From: a virus
DNA: 61,324 nucleotides
Virus record (IMG/VR): IMGVR_UViG_3300046472_000303
Location: 1-61,324 of that record
Reading direction: 5' to 3' (one strand)
Of the stretch, positions 31,139-40,055 are shown piece after piece (position 1 is the first letter of the stretch; the number at the start of each line of letters is the position of its first letter). The translations under genes and the position numbers were made by a program. The notes beneath the pieces were generated by a model. It ran no database searches. It was not told the DNA's origin and saw only the letters and a list, made by a program, of their open reading frames with translations.

Positions 31139-32787
31139 TGCCGACCCTGCTATACGATGGGGCGGTTGCGAAACTAGCGACGGGGGCGATGGTGTGGTCT
31201 TCCACGCCGATCAATGCTGCCCTCGTCGATGCCAACTACCTGCCGCGCACCACCGACGTGTTCCTCAGCGCAATCCCGTCTGCCGCCTTCGTGCGCCGGG
31301 ATCTGGCGCTCACGGGGCTGGGGGAGACCGGCGACGGCGTGAAGTACGGCAAGCTGCCGCGCATTCTGGCGCTCGCGTGGCCGTATCCGATCGTCGCCCT
31401 CGTGCTCTACAACAAGACCGGAAACGACGCGACCTCCGACCTGATCTATTACTCCTCGGACGCCGTCGGGATGCCCTTCAATCCGCGCGGCCTCAATTGG
31501 GAAGTGCAGTTCAACCAGGTGCGGCGGGGCTTCTTCCGGATCACCTCGCTAGCCGCACCGAGCACGCCAACCCTTTCCGGCAATCTCGTGCTGAACGACA
31601 TGGGCCTATCGTGGACGGCGTCTACTCCTGCCAGCGGCGATTCGATTTCGCAGTATCAGATTTTCAGGCAGGTGGACGGCGGTGGTTACACGTTGCTCAC
31701 GACTGTGCCCGTCGCGTCCCCGCGCACGTACACCGATGCTGGCCTGGCTGGCGGCCATACCTACAACTACTACGTGGTCGCCGACGCCATGGTCGCCGGG
31801 CCGTCCGGCAACTCCAACGTCGTGACGGCGTCCCCCTCCGTGGCCGAGTTCTTCATCATCATGGGCGTCACGAACTCCGCTTACAGCGGGGATGGCGTCA
31901 CCTGGACCGCCGGGGGTAGCTTCTCCTCCTCCGCGATTTTCAGGACGCAGGTCGCCTACGAGCCTAGCTCGGGCCGCTGGCTCGGAGTCGGCGGCGCCGG
32001 CGCCGGCGACACGGTGTATTCGGACAACAACGGGGTGAGTTGGACGCCGCAGACGTCGGGCACGGGTGTGAATCAGGAAGGACTAGCCACCGCCTACAGC
32101 GCGTTCTTCATGGGGTCCAACAACGCTACCCTGGAAAAGAGCACCACCGCCCTCGCTGGCTCGTGGACAAACAAGATCACCAATCGCTGCTACGACGTGC
32201 AGTCCGTCCCGTCGCTGGGGATGGTAATCGCCTGCGGCACTCCCATCGGTACTGGGGTGGCCACGGCGTATTCGACGGACGGCAATACGTTCAGCCAAGG
32301 ATCGGTGACCGGCCTGACCAGCAATACCCTACACGATAGGGGCGTGGCCGTGGGCTATGACGCTACGCGCGGCAAGTTCTTCCTGGCGGTGTACAACGAT
32401 TCCACCCTCGCCACGACGATCTACACGACTACCGACTTCGTCAGCGGCACGTGGACCTCGGTGGGCACTATCGCGGCTTCCGCGCAGGATGGCTTCAGCG
32501 GCTGTCGCTTCGCATTCAAGTCCGGCGGCAACGGGCAGCCGATCTGTCTGTCGACCGGCGGTACCAAGTTCTGGGTGAGCACAGACAACGGCGCCAATTG
32601 GTCGTGGCCGTCCGACACCAGTCCGGCCACCATCTCGGCTAGCGGCGTGATCTGGTCCGACTATGTGGCCTTGTTCATAGCTGTCCGGGGCACGATCCTG
32701 GTGACAAGCCCCGACGCCGTCACCTGGACCCGTCGCACGGTACCCGGTATCAATATCTACTCCTGTATCGGCAAGAGGACACTCTGA
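31138..32787 (+). CDS. Tail spike or fibre with FN3 and Asp-box beta-propeller
   Basis: A 549-residue protein. The N-terminal 140 residues are a virion-binding-type beta domain. A fibronectin-III-like domain follows (about 145-235; SWTASTPASGDSISQYQIFR, YNYYVVADAM), then repeats with Asp-box-like S-x-D-x-G-x-x-W motifs (SDNNGVSW near 296, STDGNTF near 380, STDNGANW near 481, SPDAVTW near 524), the mark of a sialidase-type propeller. Inferred: receptor or polysaccharide binding. No catalytic residues can be assigned. Confidence 0.85.
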   Translation: MPTLLYDGAVAKLATGAMVWSSTPINAALVDANYLPRTTDVFLSAIPSAAFVRRDLALTGLGETGDGVKYGKLPRILALAWPYPIVALVLYNKTGNDATSDLIYYSSDAVGMPFNPRGLNWEVQFNQVRRGFFRITSLAAPSTPTLSGNLVLNDMGLSWTASTPASGDSISQYQIFRQVDGGGYTLLTTVPVASPRTYTDAGLAGGHTYNYYVVADAMVAGPSGNSNVVTASPSVAEFFIIMGVTNSAYSGDGVTWTAGGSFSSSAIFRTQVAYEPSSGRWLGVGGAGAGDTVYSDNNGVSWTPQTSGTGVNQEGLATAYSAFFMGSNNATLEKSTTALAGSWTNKITNRCYDVQSVPSLGMVIACGTPIGTGVATAYSTDGNTFSQGSVTGLTSNTLHDRGVAVGYDATRGKFFLAVYNDSTLATTIYTTTDFVSGTWTSVGTIAASAQDGFSGCRFAFKSGGNGQPICLSTGGTKFWVSTDNGANWSWPSDTSPATISASGVIWSDYVALFIAVRGTILVTSPDAVTWTRRTVPGINIYSCIGKRTL

Positions 32788-32912
32788 TGCTCATTATCGA
32801 GGTTTGGCCGCCGGTGCTATTATCCGACCTCGTCGGGGCGATCCCACGCGTGTGGCCGCTCGAAGACGACGTCGTCGCCATTTCGAAGAATAACAACACG
32901 GTGCTCCCATGA
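32787..32912 (+). CDS. Tiny protein between fibre genes, 41 residues
   Basis: ATG overlaps the previous stop (TGATG), and its TGA overlaps the next start (ATGA). The product (MLIIEVWPPVLLSDLVGAIP then RVWPLEDDVVAISK) is hydrophobic and acidic. The double coupling is the main evidence. Confidence 0.6.
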   Translation: MLIIEVWPPVLLSDLVGAIPRVWPLEDDVVAISKNNNTVLP

Positions 32913-33211
32913 AGTTGTCCGCACGGTTCAAGCAGGGTCTCCTCGAGGTCCGTCGGTACGTCGTCGACTGGACCTTGCAGATGTCCCCCGGCGAGGTCAT
33001 CGTCACAGCCGTCCCCACCATCTCCTCGCCGTCCGGCGGCACCGGCCTTGTGGTCGGGTCGCTGGCGATCGCGAGCAACGGCCTCACCGCGGCGTTCTAT
33101 GTGAGCGGCGGCCAAGACGGGCAGTTCTATGAGATCGACATCCTCAGCACGACCTCGATTGGCCAGACGTTCGAAGACGTCGTCGGTGTCGACGTCTCCA
33201 CCAAGGTGTAA
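32909..33211 (+). CDS. Small beta-sandwich virion protein (putative)
   Basis: A 100-residue protein. A basic helix (RFKQGLLEVRRYVVDW) precedes beta strands (LQMSPGEVIVTAVP, GLTAAFYVSGGQDGQFYEI). This pattern is remembered from fibre-associated phage proteins. Inferred: baseplate or fibre-attachment component. Confidence 0.75.
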   Translation: MKLSARFKQGLLEVRRYVVDWTLQMSPGEVIVTAVPTISSPSGGTGLVVGSLAIASNGLTAAFYVSGGQDGQFYEIDILSTTSIGQTFEDVVGVDVSTKV

Positions 33212-33214
33212 GCC

Positions 33215-34261
33215 ATGAGCAATTTGATGCTGTTCACGAACAACCCCTCGTCGCTGCTGGCGTCGGGTATCAATAACGTCGCGACCACCCTCTCGCTGAC
33301 GCCGGGCACGGGCGCCCTGTTTCCGACGCCCGGAGCCAGCCAGATCGCCGTGGTGACCTTGGAGGACACCTCGGGCAACATCGAGATCTGTTGGTGCACC
33401 GGACGCTCTGGTGACAATCTTACGGTCACACGCGCGCAGGAGGGCACCACGGCCCTCTCGTTCTCGTCCGGGTCTCGCGTCGAGCTACGCGTCACGGCCG
33501 GAGTTCTTGGCGCGTTGCTGCAGAAGAACGGCGGCGACACGCTGGCGGGCACCACGAATCTGAGTGGCGTGATCGCGATGGGCTCGAGCGGCAGCCTTCA
33601 GGGCGGCGAGTTCACAGGCTTTGTCCGCAAGGCTGCTGGCGACACTGCCGGTCAGATGTACGTCGACAACACCGGCGTCCCCAAGTCGGGCACGTCGACG
33701 ATCCTGACGAACACCAACCTCGTGGCGAACATGCCGTCCGGATTCGGCCTGATTTCCACGGGCATGATCGTGATGTGGTACGGCTCGAGCGGCTCGGTGC
33801 CGTCGGGCTATCATCTCTGCGACGGCACCAGCGGCACGCCTGACCTGCGCGACAAGTTCATCGTTGGCGCCGGCGGCACGTATGCGCCGACCTTCGGCAA
33901 CACCGGCGGCAGCGGCTCGGTCAATCTGGCCGGTGGCTCGTTGTCCGGCTCGACGTCCTCGTACACCCTCACTCCGGCCGACATACCCTCGCACCGACAC
34001 CGCCTGCGCGCCTCGAGCGGCGGCGGCATCACGGGGTCGGCGACGATCACCAACTCCTCGGCGTTCGGTTTGCTCGCGGACTCGAGCGGCGGCCACGCGG
34101 ATGGCGCCTTCGACGACACGACGCATCCGGCCAGCAATCCCTGGGTCGAGAACACTGGCGGCGGCGGCGGCCATAGCCACTCCTTGGCTGGTGGCACGCT
34201 GTCGGGAACAGTGGCCTACGTGCCCCCGTTCACCGGCCTGTTCTTCATCATGAAGACCTGA
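33215..34261 (+). CDS. Tail fibre with collar-like domain
   Basis: A 348-residue protein. The N-terminal part matches tail-fibre anchors. Residues about 180-235 carry the phage tail collar pattern (MIVMWYGSSGSVPSGYHLCD followed by GTPDLRDKFIVGAG). The C-terminus is histidine-, glycine- and serine-rich (IPSHRHRLRASSGGG; GGGHSHSLAGG), as in metal-binding fibre tips. Inferred: receptor-binding fibre. Confidence 0.87.
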   Translation: MSNLMLFTNNPSSLLASGINNVATTLSLTPGTGALFPTPGASQIAVVTLEDTSGNIEICWCTGRSGDNLTVTRAQEGTTALSFSSGSRVELRVTAGVLGALLQKNGGDTLAGTTNLSGVIAMGSSGSLQGGEFTGFVRKAAGDTAGQMYVDNTGVPKSGTSTILTNTNLVANMPSGFGLISTGMIVMWYGSSGSVPSGYHLCDGTSGTPDLRDKFIVGAGGTYAPTFGNTGGSGSVNLAGGSLSGSTSSYTLTPADIPSHRHRLRASSGGGITGSATITNSSAFGLLADSSGGHADGAFDDTTHPASNPWVENTGGGGGHSHSLAGGTLSGTVAYVPPFTGLFFIMKT

Positions 34262-34268
34262 TGACACG

Positions 34269-35021
34269 GTGGTCACCAAGACGGCAATCAAGGGTACGGC
34301 GGTCGAGTCCCCACGCGCGGACCCGAGCACTCATCTACCCGTCCTACAGCAGCTGAAGGAGGTCGTTGAGATAGGTCAGCGCCTCCGCGGCGACCCGGCC
34401 GACTCCTTCGTTCGCGTTTCGGAGCTCGTGAAACTAGGCCTGGCGCGGCTGGTCAACGGCACGCTGCAGCCGTATCCGTCTAGCGGCGTACCCACGGCGC
34501 CCGTCTCGAGCTCGCGCAACATTTTCACGATTGGCTCCCTCGTTGGTGGCGGCAATCTCTCCCATGATCTGACCCTAGCCCTCGATGGCGATCAGACCAG
34601 CCCGGGCGCCAACATGCTCTACGGCACGAACGGCTCCGGCGCGAAGGGCTGGCAGCCGCCTGCGGCGGATTCCCTGGGCGCGAACTGGGTGGCGTCCACC
34701 GGCGCGGTGATCGTGCCGGCTAACGATGTTGTGAGGATCGTGCCACGAGGGTGCACGCTCAAAGAAGTGCTGATCCTAACGACCGGCGGCCCCGGCAGCT
34801 GCACGATCGACATCCGCAAATCCAACTTCGCCGGCTTTCCGCCCGGCGCCGGTGGCACGATTTGCGGCGGCACCCCGCCTGCAATCGCGGCCGGGAACAC
34901 GTATAGTAATAGCACGCTGGCAGGATGGACGACGGCGTTTGCCCAGGATGACTGCCTGTTGTTCAAGATCACAGCGTCGACGACATTTACACAGGTCGCG
35001 ATCTATCTGAGGTTCACATGA
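34269..35021 (+). CDS. Putative tail fibre subunit, 250 residues
   Basis: GTG start at 34269. The N-terminal 70 residues are helical; then a fibre-like repeat (NIFTIGSLVGGGNLSHDLTL, DGDQTSPGANMLYGTNG) leads to a beta-rich C-terminal domain with two cysteines (GSCTIDIRK, GGTICGG). The next gene starts inside its last codon (ATGA). Probably part of the adsorption apparatus. Confidence 0.75.
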   Translation: MVTKTAIKGTAVESPRADPSTHLPVLQQLKEVVEIGQRLRGDPADSFVRVSELVKLGLARLVNGTLQPYPSSGVPTAPVSSSRNIFTIGSLVGGGNLSHDLTLALDGDQTSPGANMLYGTNGSGAKGWQPPAADSLGANWVASTGAVIVPANDVVRIVPRGCTLKEVLILTTGGPGSCTIDIRKSNFAGFPPGAGGTICGGTPPAIAAGNTYSNSTLAGWTTAFAQDDCLLFKITASTTFTQVAIYLRFT

Positions 35022-36226
35022 CTACCGCAACCACGACCACTGTCATCGACCAGTCGACCGACGCTGCGTTCCGCACCTGGGTCGCTGAGTTCATAGCGCA
35101 GATGGCCGTGGTGGGCCTCGCGATTACGACGGACACTGGGCAGATCAACACGGGGTCGGCCACGCGCGCGGGTGCGAACACGGCCGCCGGCTACAGCATC
35201 TTCCGGTTCACCGATACGCTGGCGAAGGCCGGCATCACGACCGTCAACGCCATCGTCGGCGGCGCCTCGTACACCAACGGCACGTACACGAACGTCCCGC
35301 TGACCGGCGGCACGGGTTCCGGCGCGCAGGCGACCATAGTTGTGGCCGGCAACGTCGTCACCACGGTCACGATCACGACCGCGGGTACTGGCTACCTGGC
35401 TTGCGACCAGATTTCGGCCGCGGCCGCGAACATCGGCGGTACCGGCTCGGGCTTCACCGCGCAGGTCAATGGCCTGGCCGGCACCGCATTCCCCATCGTG
35501 ATCAAGATCGAGTACGGTAGCGCCGGCGTCAATACGCAGCCGCAGATGTGGATCACCTGTGGGCAGAGCACGAACGGTGCTGGCACGATCGCGGGTGCCA
35601 ATCAGACCCCGCGTTCCGTCTGCCTCAGCGGCAACACCATCCTTAGCACGTCGACGGCTTACGTGTCCCGCTGGTGCTATAACGCCACGGCCGGCTTCCT
35701 CGGCTTTGTCTTCAAGACCGGTGGCCTGACCAACTCGAATACGTCCATGGGTGCCATCGTCATCCACCGGTCGCATGACAACACCGGCGCGCCGACGAGC
35801 GACTCGTACCTGGTTTTGACAAACTCGTTCAACACCGCGGCGCAGACGACCGCGGGGCAAATGACCAACGCGTCGTTCTTGACGAACACGCAGTATCCCA
35901 TCTCGCCCGCCATCGCCTCCGCCTCCGCGTGGATGGCTGCCCCCACGAACAACACGACGACGCTGCCGTTCGGCCTTACGAGCTCGAGCTTCGCCGGCAA
36001 CACTTACGTCGTGCCGTGCTACTACATGACGCCCAACATCTGCATGTCCAACTGGATGTGCATCGCGCAGAATACCGAGATCCCGCTGGGCAACACGTTC
36101 TCGACCACGATCGTGGGTAGCTCCTCGCACACCTACATCTCGTGCGGCCTCTGCTTCGGTAACGCCGCGCAGCTCGGCGCCTCGCAGCCCAGCGCGACTG
36201 GCACGTTCTGCATGCTCTGGGAGTAA
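35018..36226 (+). CDS. Putative tail fibre protein, 402 residues
   Basis: The N-terminal 50 residues are helical; residues about 85-150 include a repeat-type motif common in phage fibres (YTNGTYTNVPLTGGTGSGA, then a second TITTAGTGY strand). The rest is a long beta-rich domain with paired cysteines and many asparagine and threonine residues. ATGA coupling to the previous gene suggests fixed stoichiometry. Receptor contact is likely but not shown. Confidence 0.78.
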   Translation: MTTATTTTVIDQSTDAAFRTWVAEFIAQMAVVGLAITTDTGQINTGSATRAGANTAAGYSIFRFTDTLAKAGITTVNAIVGGASYTNGTYTNVPLTGGTGSGAQATIVVAGNVVTTVTITTAGTGYLACDQISAAAANIGGTGSGFTAQVNGLAGTAFPIVIKIEYGSAGVNTQPQMWITCGQSTNGAGTIAGANQTPRSVCLSGNTILSTSTAYVSRWCYNATAGFLGFVFKTGGLTNSNTSMGAIVIHRSHDNTGAPTSDSYLVLTNSFNTAAQTTAGQMTNASFLTNTQYPISPAIASASAWMAAPTNNTTTLPFGLTSSSFAGNTYVVPCYYMTPNICMSNWMCIAQNTEIPLGNTFSTTIVGSSSHTYISCGLCFGNAAQLGASQPSATGTFCMLWE

Positions 36227-36229
36227 GCC

Positions 36230-36490
36230 ATGGCGGTCCTCGTTACATCGGGCTATCTGGCCAATGCACAGAAGGTGCCAATCCCGCGCGAGACCGGGCT
36301 AGGCAACGCGCTGCTGCCGGGCCCGTATCACATTCCGGAGGGCTGGATCACGCAGCGCGTGCCCATCCCGCATACGGCTAATTCGAGCATCCAGCAGTTC
36401 TCGCCGTCCAACCTTGGGGTGATTCCGCCGAAGCCGCTGCCTGGTAGTGGCGGTGGCGGCGGCCCGACGACGATCGGATACGCCGTATGA
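36230..36490 (+). CDS. Small proline-rich virion protein, 86 residues
   Basis: Follows three bases after the previous stop. Proline-rich with a glycine run at the end (PKPLPGSGGGGGPTTIGYAV) and no clear fold. Its location between fibre and nozzle genes suggests a linker or fibre-attachment protein. Confidence 0.7.
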   Translation: MAVLVTSGYLANAQKVPIPRETGLGNALLPGPYHIPEGWITQRVPIPHTANSSIQQFSPSNLGVIPPKPLPGSGGGGGPTTIGYAV

Positions 36491-38394
36491 GCGTCATCAA
36501 GATTGAAAACTTCGGCGGCATCTCGCCGCGCACCTCGGCCCGGCTGCAGAAGCCGAACGAGGCCACGCGCGCGGACAACTGCAAGCTGCTGTCCGGCGAG
36601 CTCCGCGGCCTCCATGAGACGCAGGTGCTCGTCGACCTGAACCCCTCGTTCCCGTCGTCGGTGGTGCAGCGCGCGTTCCGCCTGCCGCTGAACGTCGGCG
36701 CCCCGCTGCCGATCGGCGTGTCTGATACGTGGCTGGGCTTCAAGGACGCCAACGTCGACTTCGTGCGCACGCCTGTGCAGGCAGACAGCTTCGAGCGCTA
36801 CTACTGGACCGGCGACAGCTTCAATCTCGGCGGCGCGCCGCAGTACAACACGCGCGCCCGCATCAACGCCGGCAACACTGGCGGCAACGCGCCGTTCATC
36901 CTGGGCCTGCCCTCGCCGGCGAATGCCGTGACCTTCGGGACGATCCCCAGCGGCACGGACTCGGTGCGCGTTTACGTCTACACCTTCATCACCGCGTACG
37001 GCGAGGAGAGCGCCCCGTCGCCCCCGTCGGCCGCCACCAGCGGTACCGCCGGCACGTGGAACGTCGTCCTTCCGGACACCCTCGCGGTCGGCGCGCTGAG
37101 CAACGCGCCGTATGTTGGCAACATCAACGTCACCACGAAGCGGCTCTACCGTACGATCACCGGCCTGACGTCGACGGAGTTCTACAAGGTCGCGGATATC
37201 GCGATCGGTACGACGACGTACGCCGATGCAGCCACCGACACCACGGTCGTGGCGAACACGATCCTACCCTCGACTACGTGGACGCCCCCGCCCGCGACGT
37301 TGAAAGGCATCGTCGCACACCCGGGTGGTTTCCTCGTCGGCTTCAGCGGCCGCGACCTTTACATGAGCGAGCCCTTCCGGCCGCACGCCTGGCCTGTGCA
37401 GTACATCCAGACGATGCAGACCGAGATCGTCGGTGTCGCGATCTACAACGACACGATCGTGGTCACGACTACTTCGCACCCGTACACCGGCCAGGGCTTG
37501 AATCCGCTGACGATCACGATGCAGAAGATCGACTCGGTCGACCCCTGCCTGAGCAGGCGGTCCATGGTGACGACGATCGACGGGGTCTACTATTCGTCCC
37601 CCCAAGGTGTTATCCGCGCTACCAGCGGCCGCACAGAGCTCGTGACGCAGTCCCTGTTCACGCGCGAGGAGTGGCAGACGTTCTTCAGCCCGACCACGGT
37701 CTACGCTGCGCCGTATGGCCTGCAGTACATCGCGTTCTACACTCAGGCCGCCGGCTTCATCTATAGCCCGTCCGAGGAGCTTGCGCCGCTCACGACCCTC
37801 GATCGTTTCAGCGGCGTCGTGGCGATCCAGCAGGACCAGTACTCGGGCGACGTTTATCTGATACAGAACAACCAGGTACGGCTCTGGGATCCGACTGCGT
37901 CGTCGCCGCTCACCTACACCTGGGTGTCGAAAGAATTCGACATGCCGAAGCCGATTAACATGGGCGCCTTCCGGCTCAAGTTCAAAGGCAACGCGCAGCA
38001 GATTTCTGCCTCGCAGCTGGCCGACTACACGACCTTCAACAACGGCCGCATCGCGAAGCCGCTGAACTGCATCAACCTGGCGATGATCAACGGTGTGCGC
38101 GCGGAGACCGTGGCCGGCTACTACCAGCTGCAGATCAAGAACCCCATTGGCGGCAGCCCGCTGTTCAACATCGCGGCGTACCTGAATGTGAACTCCGCGG
38201 TGCAGGTAACAATTCTTGCCAGGGATCTTGCTCAGAGCTGGAATACCATCTACTCTTTCTCGGTCTCGAGTGAGAACATTTACCGCCTCCCGACGGGTCT
38301 CAAGGCCGACGGTTGGCAGATCCAGTTCGTCGGCAACGTGCCGATCTACGATTTCGTAATGGCCGAAACAGCCAAAGAGCTTGTGGCGGGATGA
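36487..38394 (+). CDS. Tail nozzle / tail tubular B-like protein
   Basis: A 635-residue beta-rich protein that begins VIKIENFGGISPRTSARL, a remembered start of podovirus nozzle or DNA-stabilisation proteins. It continues with repeated strands (LKGIVAHPGGFLVGFSGRDL, MSEPFRPHAWP) in a propeller-like arrangement and ends in a beta domain. Known role of such proteins: closing the tail tube below the tubular A ring. Confidence 0.82.
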   Translation: MSVIKIENFGGISPRTSARLQKPNEATRADNCKLLSGELRGLHETQVLVDLNPSFPSSVVQRAFRLPLNVGAPLPIGVSDTWLGFKDANVDFVRTPVQADSFERYYWTGDSFNLGGAPQYNTRARINAGNTGGNAPFILGLPSPANAVTFGTIPSGTDSVRVYVYTFITAYGEESAPSPPSAATSGTAGTWNVVLPDTLAVGALSNAPYVGNINVTTKRLYRTITGLTSTEFYKVADIAIGTTTYADAATDTTVVANTILPSTTWTPPPATLKGIVAHPGGFLVGFSGRDLYMSEPFRPHAWPVQYIQTMQTEIVGVAIYNDTIVVTTTSHPYTGQGLNPLTITMQKIDSVDPCLSRRSMVTTIDGVYYSSPQGVIRATSGRTELVTQSLFTREEWQTFFSPTTVYAAPYGLQYIAFYTQAAGFIYSPSEELAPLTTLDRFSGVVAIQQDQYSGDVYLIQNNQVRLWDPTASSPLTYTWVSKEFDMPKPINMGAFRLKFKGNAQQISASQLADYTTFNNGRIAKPLNCINLAMINGVRAETVAGYYQLQIKNPIGGSPLFNIAAYLNVNSAVQVTILARDLAQSWNTIYSFSVSSENIYRLPTGLKADGWQIQFVGNVPIYDFVMAETAKELVAG

Positions 38395-38615
38395 TGGCCC
38401 CAGATATCTACTACTACGTGATGCTCGGCTCCCTCGTCGGCAGTGGCGGCGTGGCATGGGGCACCGCGCGTACCACGGTTGCGCGCAACGAGCGCACCCT
38501 CGACAAACATATAGACGACGACAACAAGGTCCACAAGGACTCCATCGATCGTCTCGCCCGCATCGAGACCAAGCTGGATATTCTCATGGAGCGCCGTGAT
38601 GACGGCCTTCGATGA
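38391..38615 (+). CDS. Membrane plus coiled-coil protein, lysis-associated (XhlA-like)
   Basis: A 74-residue protein starting by ATGA overlap. The hydrophobic helix (YYYVMLGSLVGSGGVAWG) is followed by a charged coiled coil (NERTLDKHIDDDNKVHKDSI). It precedes the endolysin and holin, so an antiholin or holin-accessory role is inferred. The order of helix and coil is opposite to classical XhlA. Confidence 0.7.
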   Translation: MMAPDIYYYVMLGSLVGSGGVAWGTARTTVARNERTLDKHIDDDNKVHKDSIDRLARIETKLDILMERRDDGLR

Positions 38616-39108
38616 TAGTTTCGCCGAGCTTCACGGAGAGGAAGGTGATCTTTCTACCGACCCCAACGATCCTGGCAACTGGACAGGCGGCGCGGTTGGT
38701 GTCGGCGAGAATCGTGGTACCAACTTTGGTATCAGCGCCGCCGCGTATCCTACCCTCGACATTGCCCATCTCACGCTAGAGCAGGCCAAGGCGATCGCGA
38801 AGCGCGACTTCTGGGACCCCCTGCACTGCGACGATCTGCCCTTCGGCGTGGCCCACGCGCTATTCGATACCGCGTTCAATCAAGGTGTTGGCGCCGCAGC
38901 GCGGCTATTTCAACATGCGGTCGGCGTCGCGGAAGACGGGATCGTCGGGTCCGGCACCATGGCGGCGTTCAGGCGGGCGGGCCCGCGGTTGTTCGCCCGG
39001 CGCTTCACGGTTGCTAGAATCGTCAGATACTCCCATACTCGTGGCTGGGAACTATATGCCGATGGATGGGTCGGCAGAGCTCTGGACTCCTACGGCGACA
39101 TGCTATGA
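38599..39108 (+). CDS. Endolysin, GH108-type muramidase
   Basis: A 169-residue endolysin; GGAG lies seven bases before the ATG at 38599. The N-terminal AELHGEEGDLSTDPNDPGNW and GTNFGISAAAYP match the GH108 pattern with a catalytic glutamate near 14-15. The later AFNQGVGAAARLFQHAVG and EDGIVGSGTMAAF match the C-terminal peptidoglycan-binding part. No signal peptide or SAR helix, so a holin is needed for release. Confidence 0.9.
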   Translation: MTAFDDSFAELHGEEGDLSTDPNDPGNWTGGAVGVGENRGTNFGISAAAYPTLDIAHLTLEQAKAIAKRDFWDPLHCDDLPFGVAHALFDTAFNQGVGAAARLFQHAVGVAEDGIVGSGTMAAFRRAGPRLFARRFTVARIVRYSHTRGWELYADGWVGRALDSYGDML

Positions 39109-39368
39109 ACAAGCTCAAGCAATTCTACGCCGAGGCCCACAAGACGCTGACGGCCTGGCTGGCCGCCGCGATCGTATTCGTGGCCGCGGTCGACAACAAC
39201 ATTGAGACGCTCTACGTCCAGGTCCCGCTGCTGCAGCAGTACCTGCCGACTAGCCAGCATACGAGCACGATCCTGCACGGGATCATGACGGTGCTGGGCA
39301 TCGGCGTGGCGATCGCCCGCGTGCGCAAGATCCTCTGGCCGCCCAAGCCGCCGGAGGTGAAGCCGTGA
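39105..39368 (+). CDS. Holin, two membrane helices
   Basis: An 87-residue protein by ATGA overlap. Helix 1 (TAWLAAAIVFVAAVDNN) and helix 2 (ILHGIMTVLGIGVAIA) are separated by a polar loop, and the C-terminus is basic (RVRKILWPPKPP). Position directly between endolysin and Rz fits a class II holin. Known role: timed holes in the inner membrane that release the endolysin. Confidence 0.82.
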   Translation: MNKLKQFYAEAHKTLTAWLAAAIVFVAAVDNNIETLYVQVPLLQQYLPTSQHTSTILHGIMTVLGIGVAIARVRKILWPPKPPEVKP

Positions 39369-39877
39369 GCGTGCTAGGCCTGATCCCGCTGCGCTACCGG
39401 ATCGCTGCCGTGCTGCTCGGGCTGACGTCGCTACTCGGCGCTGGCACCGCGTTTTACTTTCATATCGAGGCTCTTGGAGAGAAGAAGGTCGAGGCCGCCG
39501 TGGCCGAGGCCGTCTCCGCCCAGAAGGCCCGCGACCAGAAGGATATCGACCATGCTCAAGCATCTCTCACCGCACTTCAGGGTCAGCTTGATGGCGCTCT
39601 TGCTGCCACTCCTGCTCCTGACACTGATTATTCTGTCCGGGTGTGCGGCCATCCCGTACGTCCCGACGCCCCGCGCGCGGATGCCGGCGCCCGCCCCCGA
39701 GGCGATGATGCCGTACGACCCGCTCCAGCTGTGGCGGAAAGCGCTGAGCCAGCCCGCGACGTGACCGCGATCACCGAGAAGATCCTTGCCGACGCCGGCG
39801 CCCGCATCTCGTATCTGCAGGGCTACATCCGTACCTGCCAAGCACAGGGATTCTGCGATGCCAGTCCACCCCGTTAA
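39365..39877 (+). CDS. Rz-like inner-membrane spanin
   Basis: A 170-residue protein; GTG overlaps the previous stop (GTGA). One N-terminal membrane helix (IAAVLLGLTSLLGAGTAFYF) and a long periplasmic coiled coil (EAVSAQKARDQKDIDHAQAS), with two cysteines near the C-terminus. Known: i-spanins pair with o-spanins to fuse inner and outer membranes. It carries the whole Rz1 gene inside it. Confidence 0.85.
   Translation: MSVLGLIPLRYRIAAVLLGLTSLLGAGTAFYFHIEALGEKKVEAAVAEAVSAQKARDQKDIDHAQASLTALQGQLDGALAATPAPDTDYSVRVCGHPVRPDAPRADAGARPRGDDAVRPAPAVAESAEPARDVTAITEKILADAGARISYLQGYIRTCQAQGFCDASPPR
39552..39764 (+). CDS. Rz1-like outer-membrane lipoprotein, embedded
   Basis: A 70-residue protein in a different frame within the Rz gene. 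A signal with a lipobox (LLLTLIILSGC, cysteine acylated) is followed by a proline-rich mature part (AAIPYVPTPRARMPAPAPE). Known: o-spanin lipoprotein in the outer membrane. Presence of the pair shows a Gram-negative host. Confidence 0.86.
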   Translation: MLKHLSPHFRVSLMALLLPLLLLTLIILSGCAAIPYVPTPRARMPAPAPEAMMPYDPLQLWRKALSQPAT

Positions 39878-40010
39878 GGGCGGCGGCTACCAGTGGGGCG
39901 GCCACGGTAAGGTCTACCACGGTGCCGGCGCGGCGAAGAAGGCTGCGGCCCAGGGCCGCGCGGCCTACGCCAATGGCTACCGCGGCGCTGGCAAGAAGCG
40001 CGGCCGGTAG
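39858..40010 (+). CDS. Small basic Gly/Lys-rich protein, 50 residues
   Basis: ATG at 39858 lies inside the last codons of Rz. The product (MPVHPVKGGGYQWGGHGKVY then GAGKKRGR) matches a recurring small phage protein of unknown function placed after lysis genes. Possibly DNA-binding or virion-associated by charge. Confidence 0.72.
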   Translation: MPVHPVKGGGYQWGGHGKVYHGAGAAKKAAAQGRAAYANGYRGAGKKRGR

Positions 40011-40055
40011 GCTACACTTGGCGTAAATGCGGCCAAGAAGTCGCGGAGAACAAGA

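Noticed and set aside
31138-32787. Active sialidase
   Set aside because: Asp-box motifs only show the propeller fold; no arginine triad or nucleophile could be assigned.
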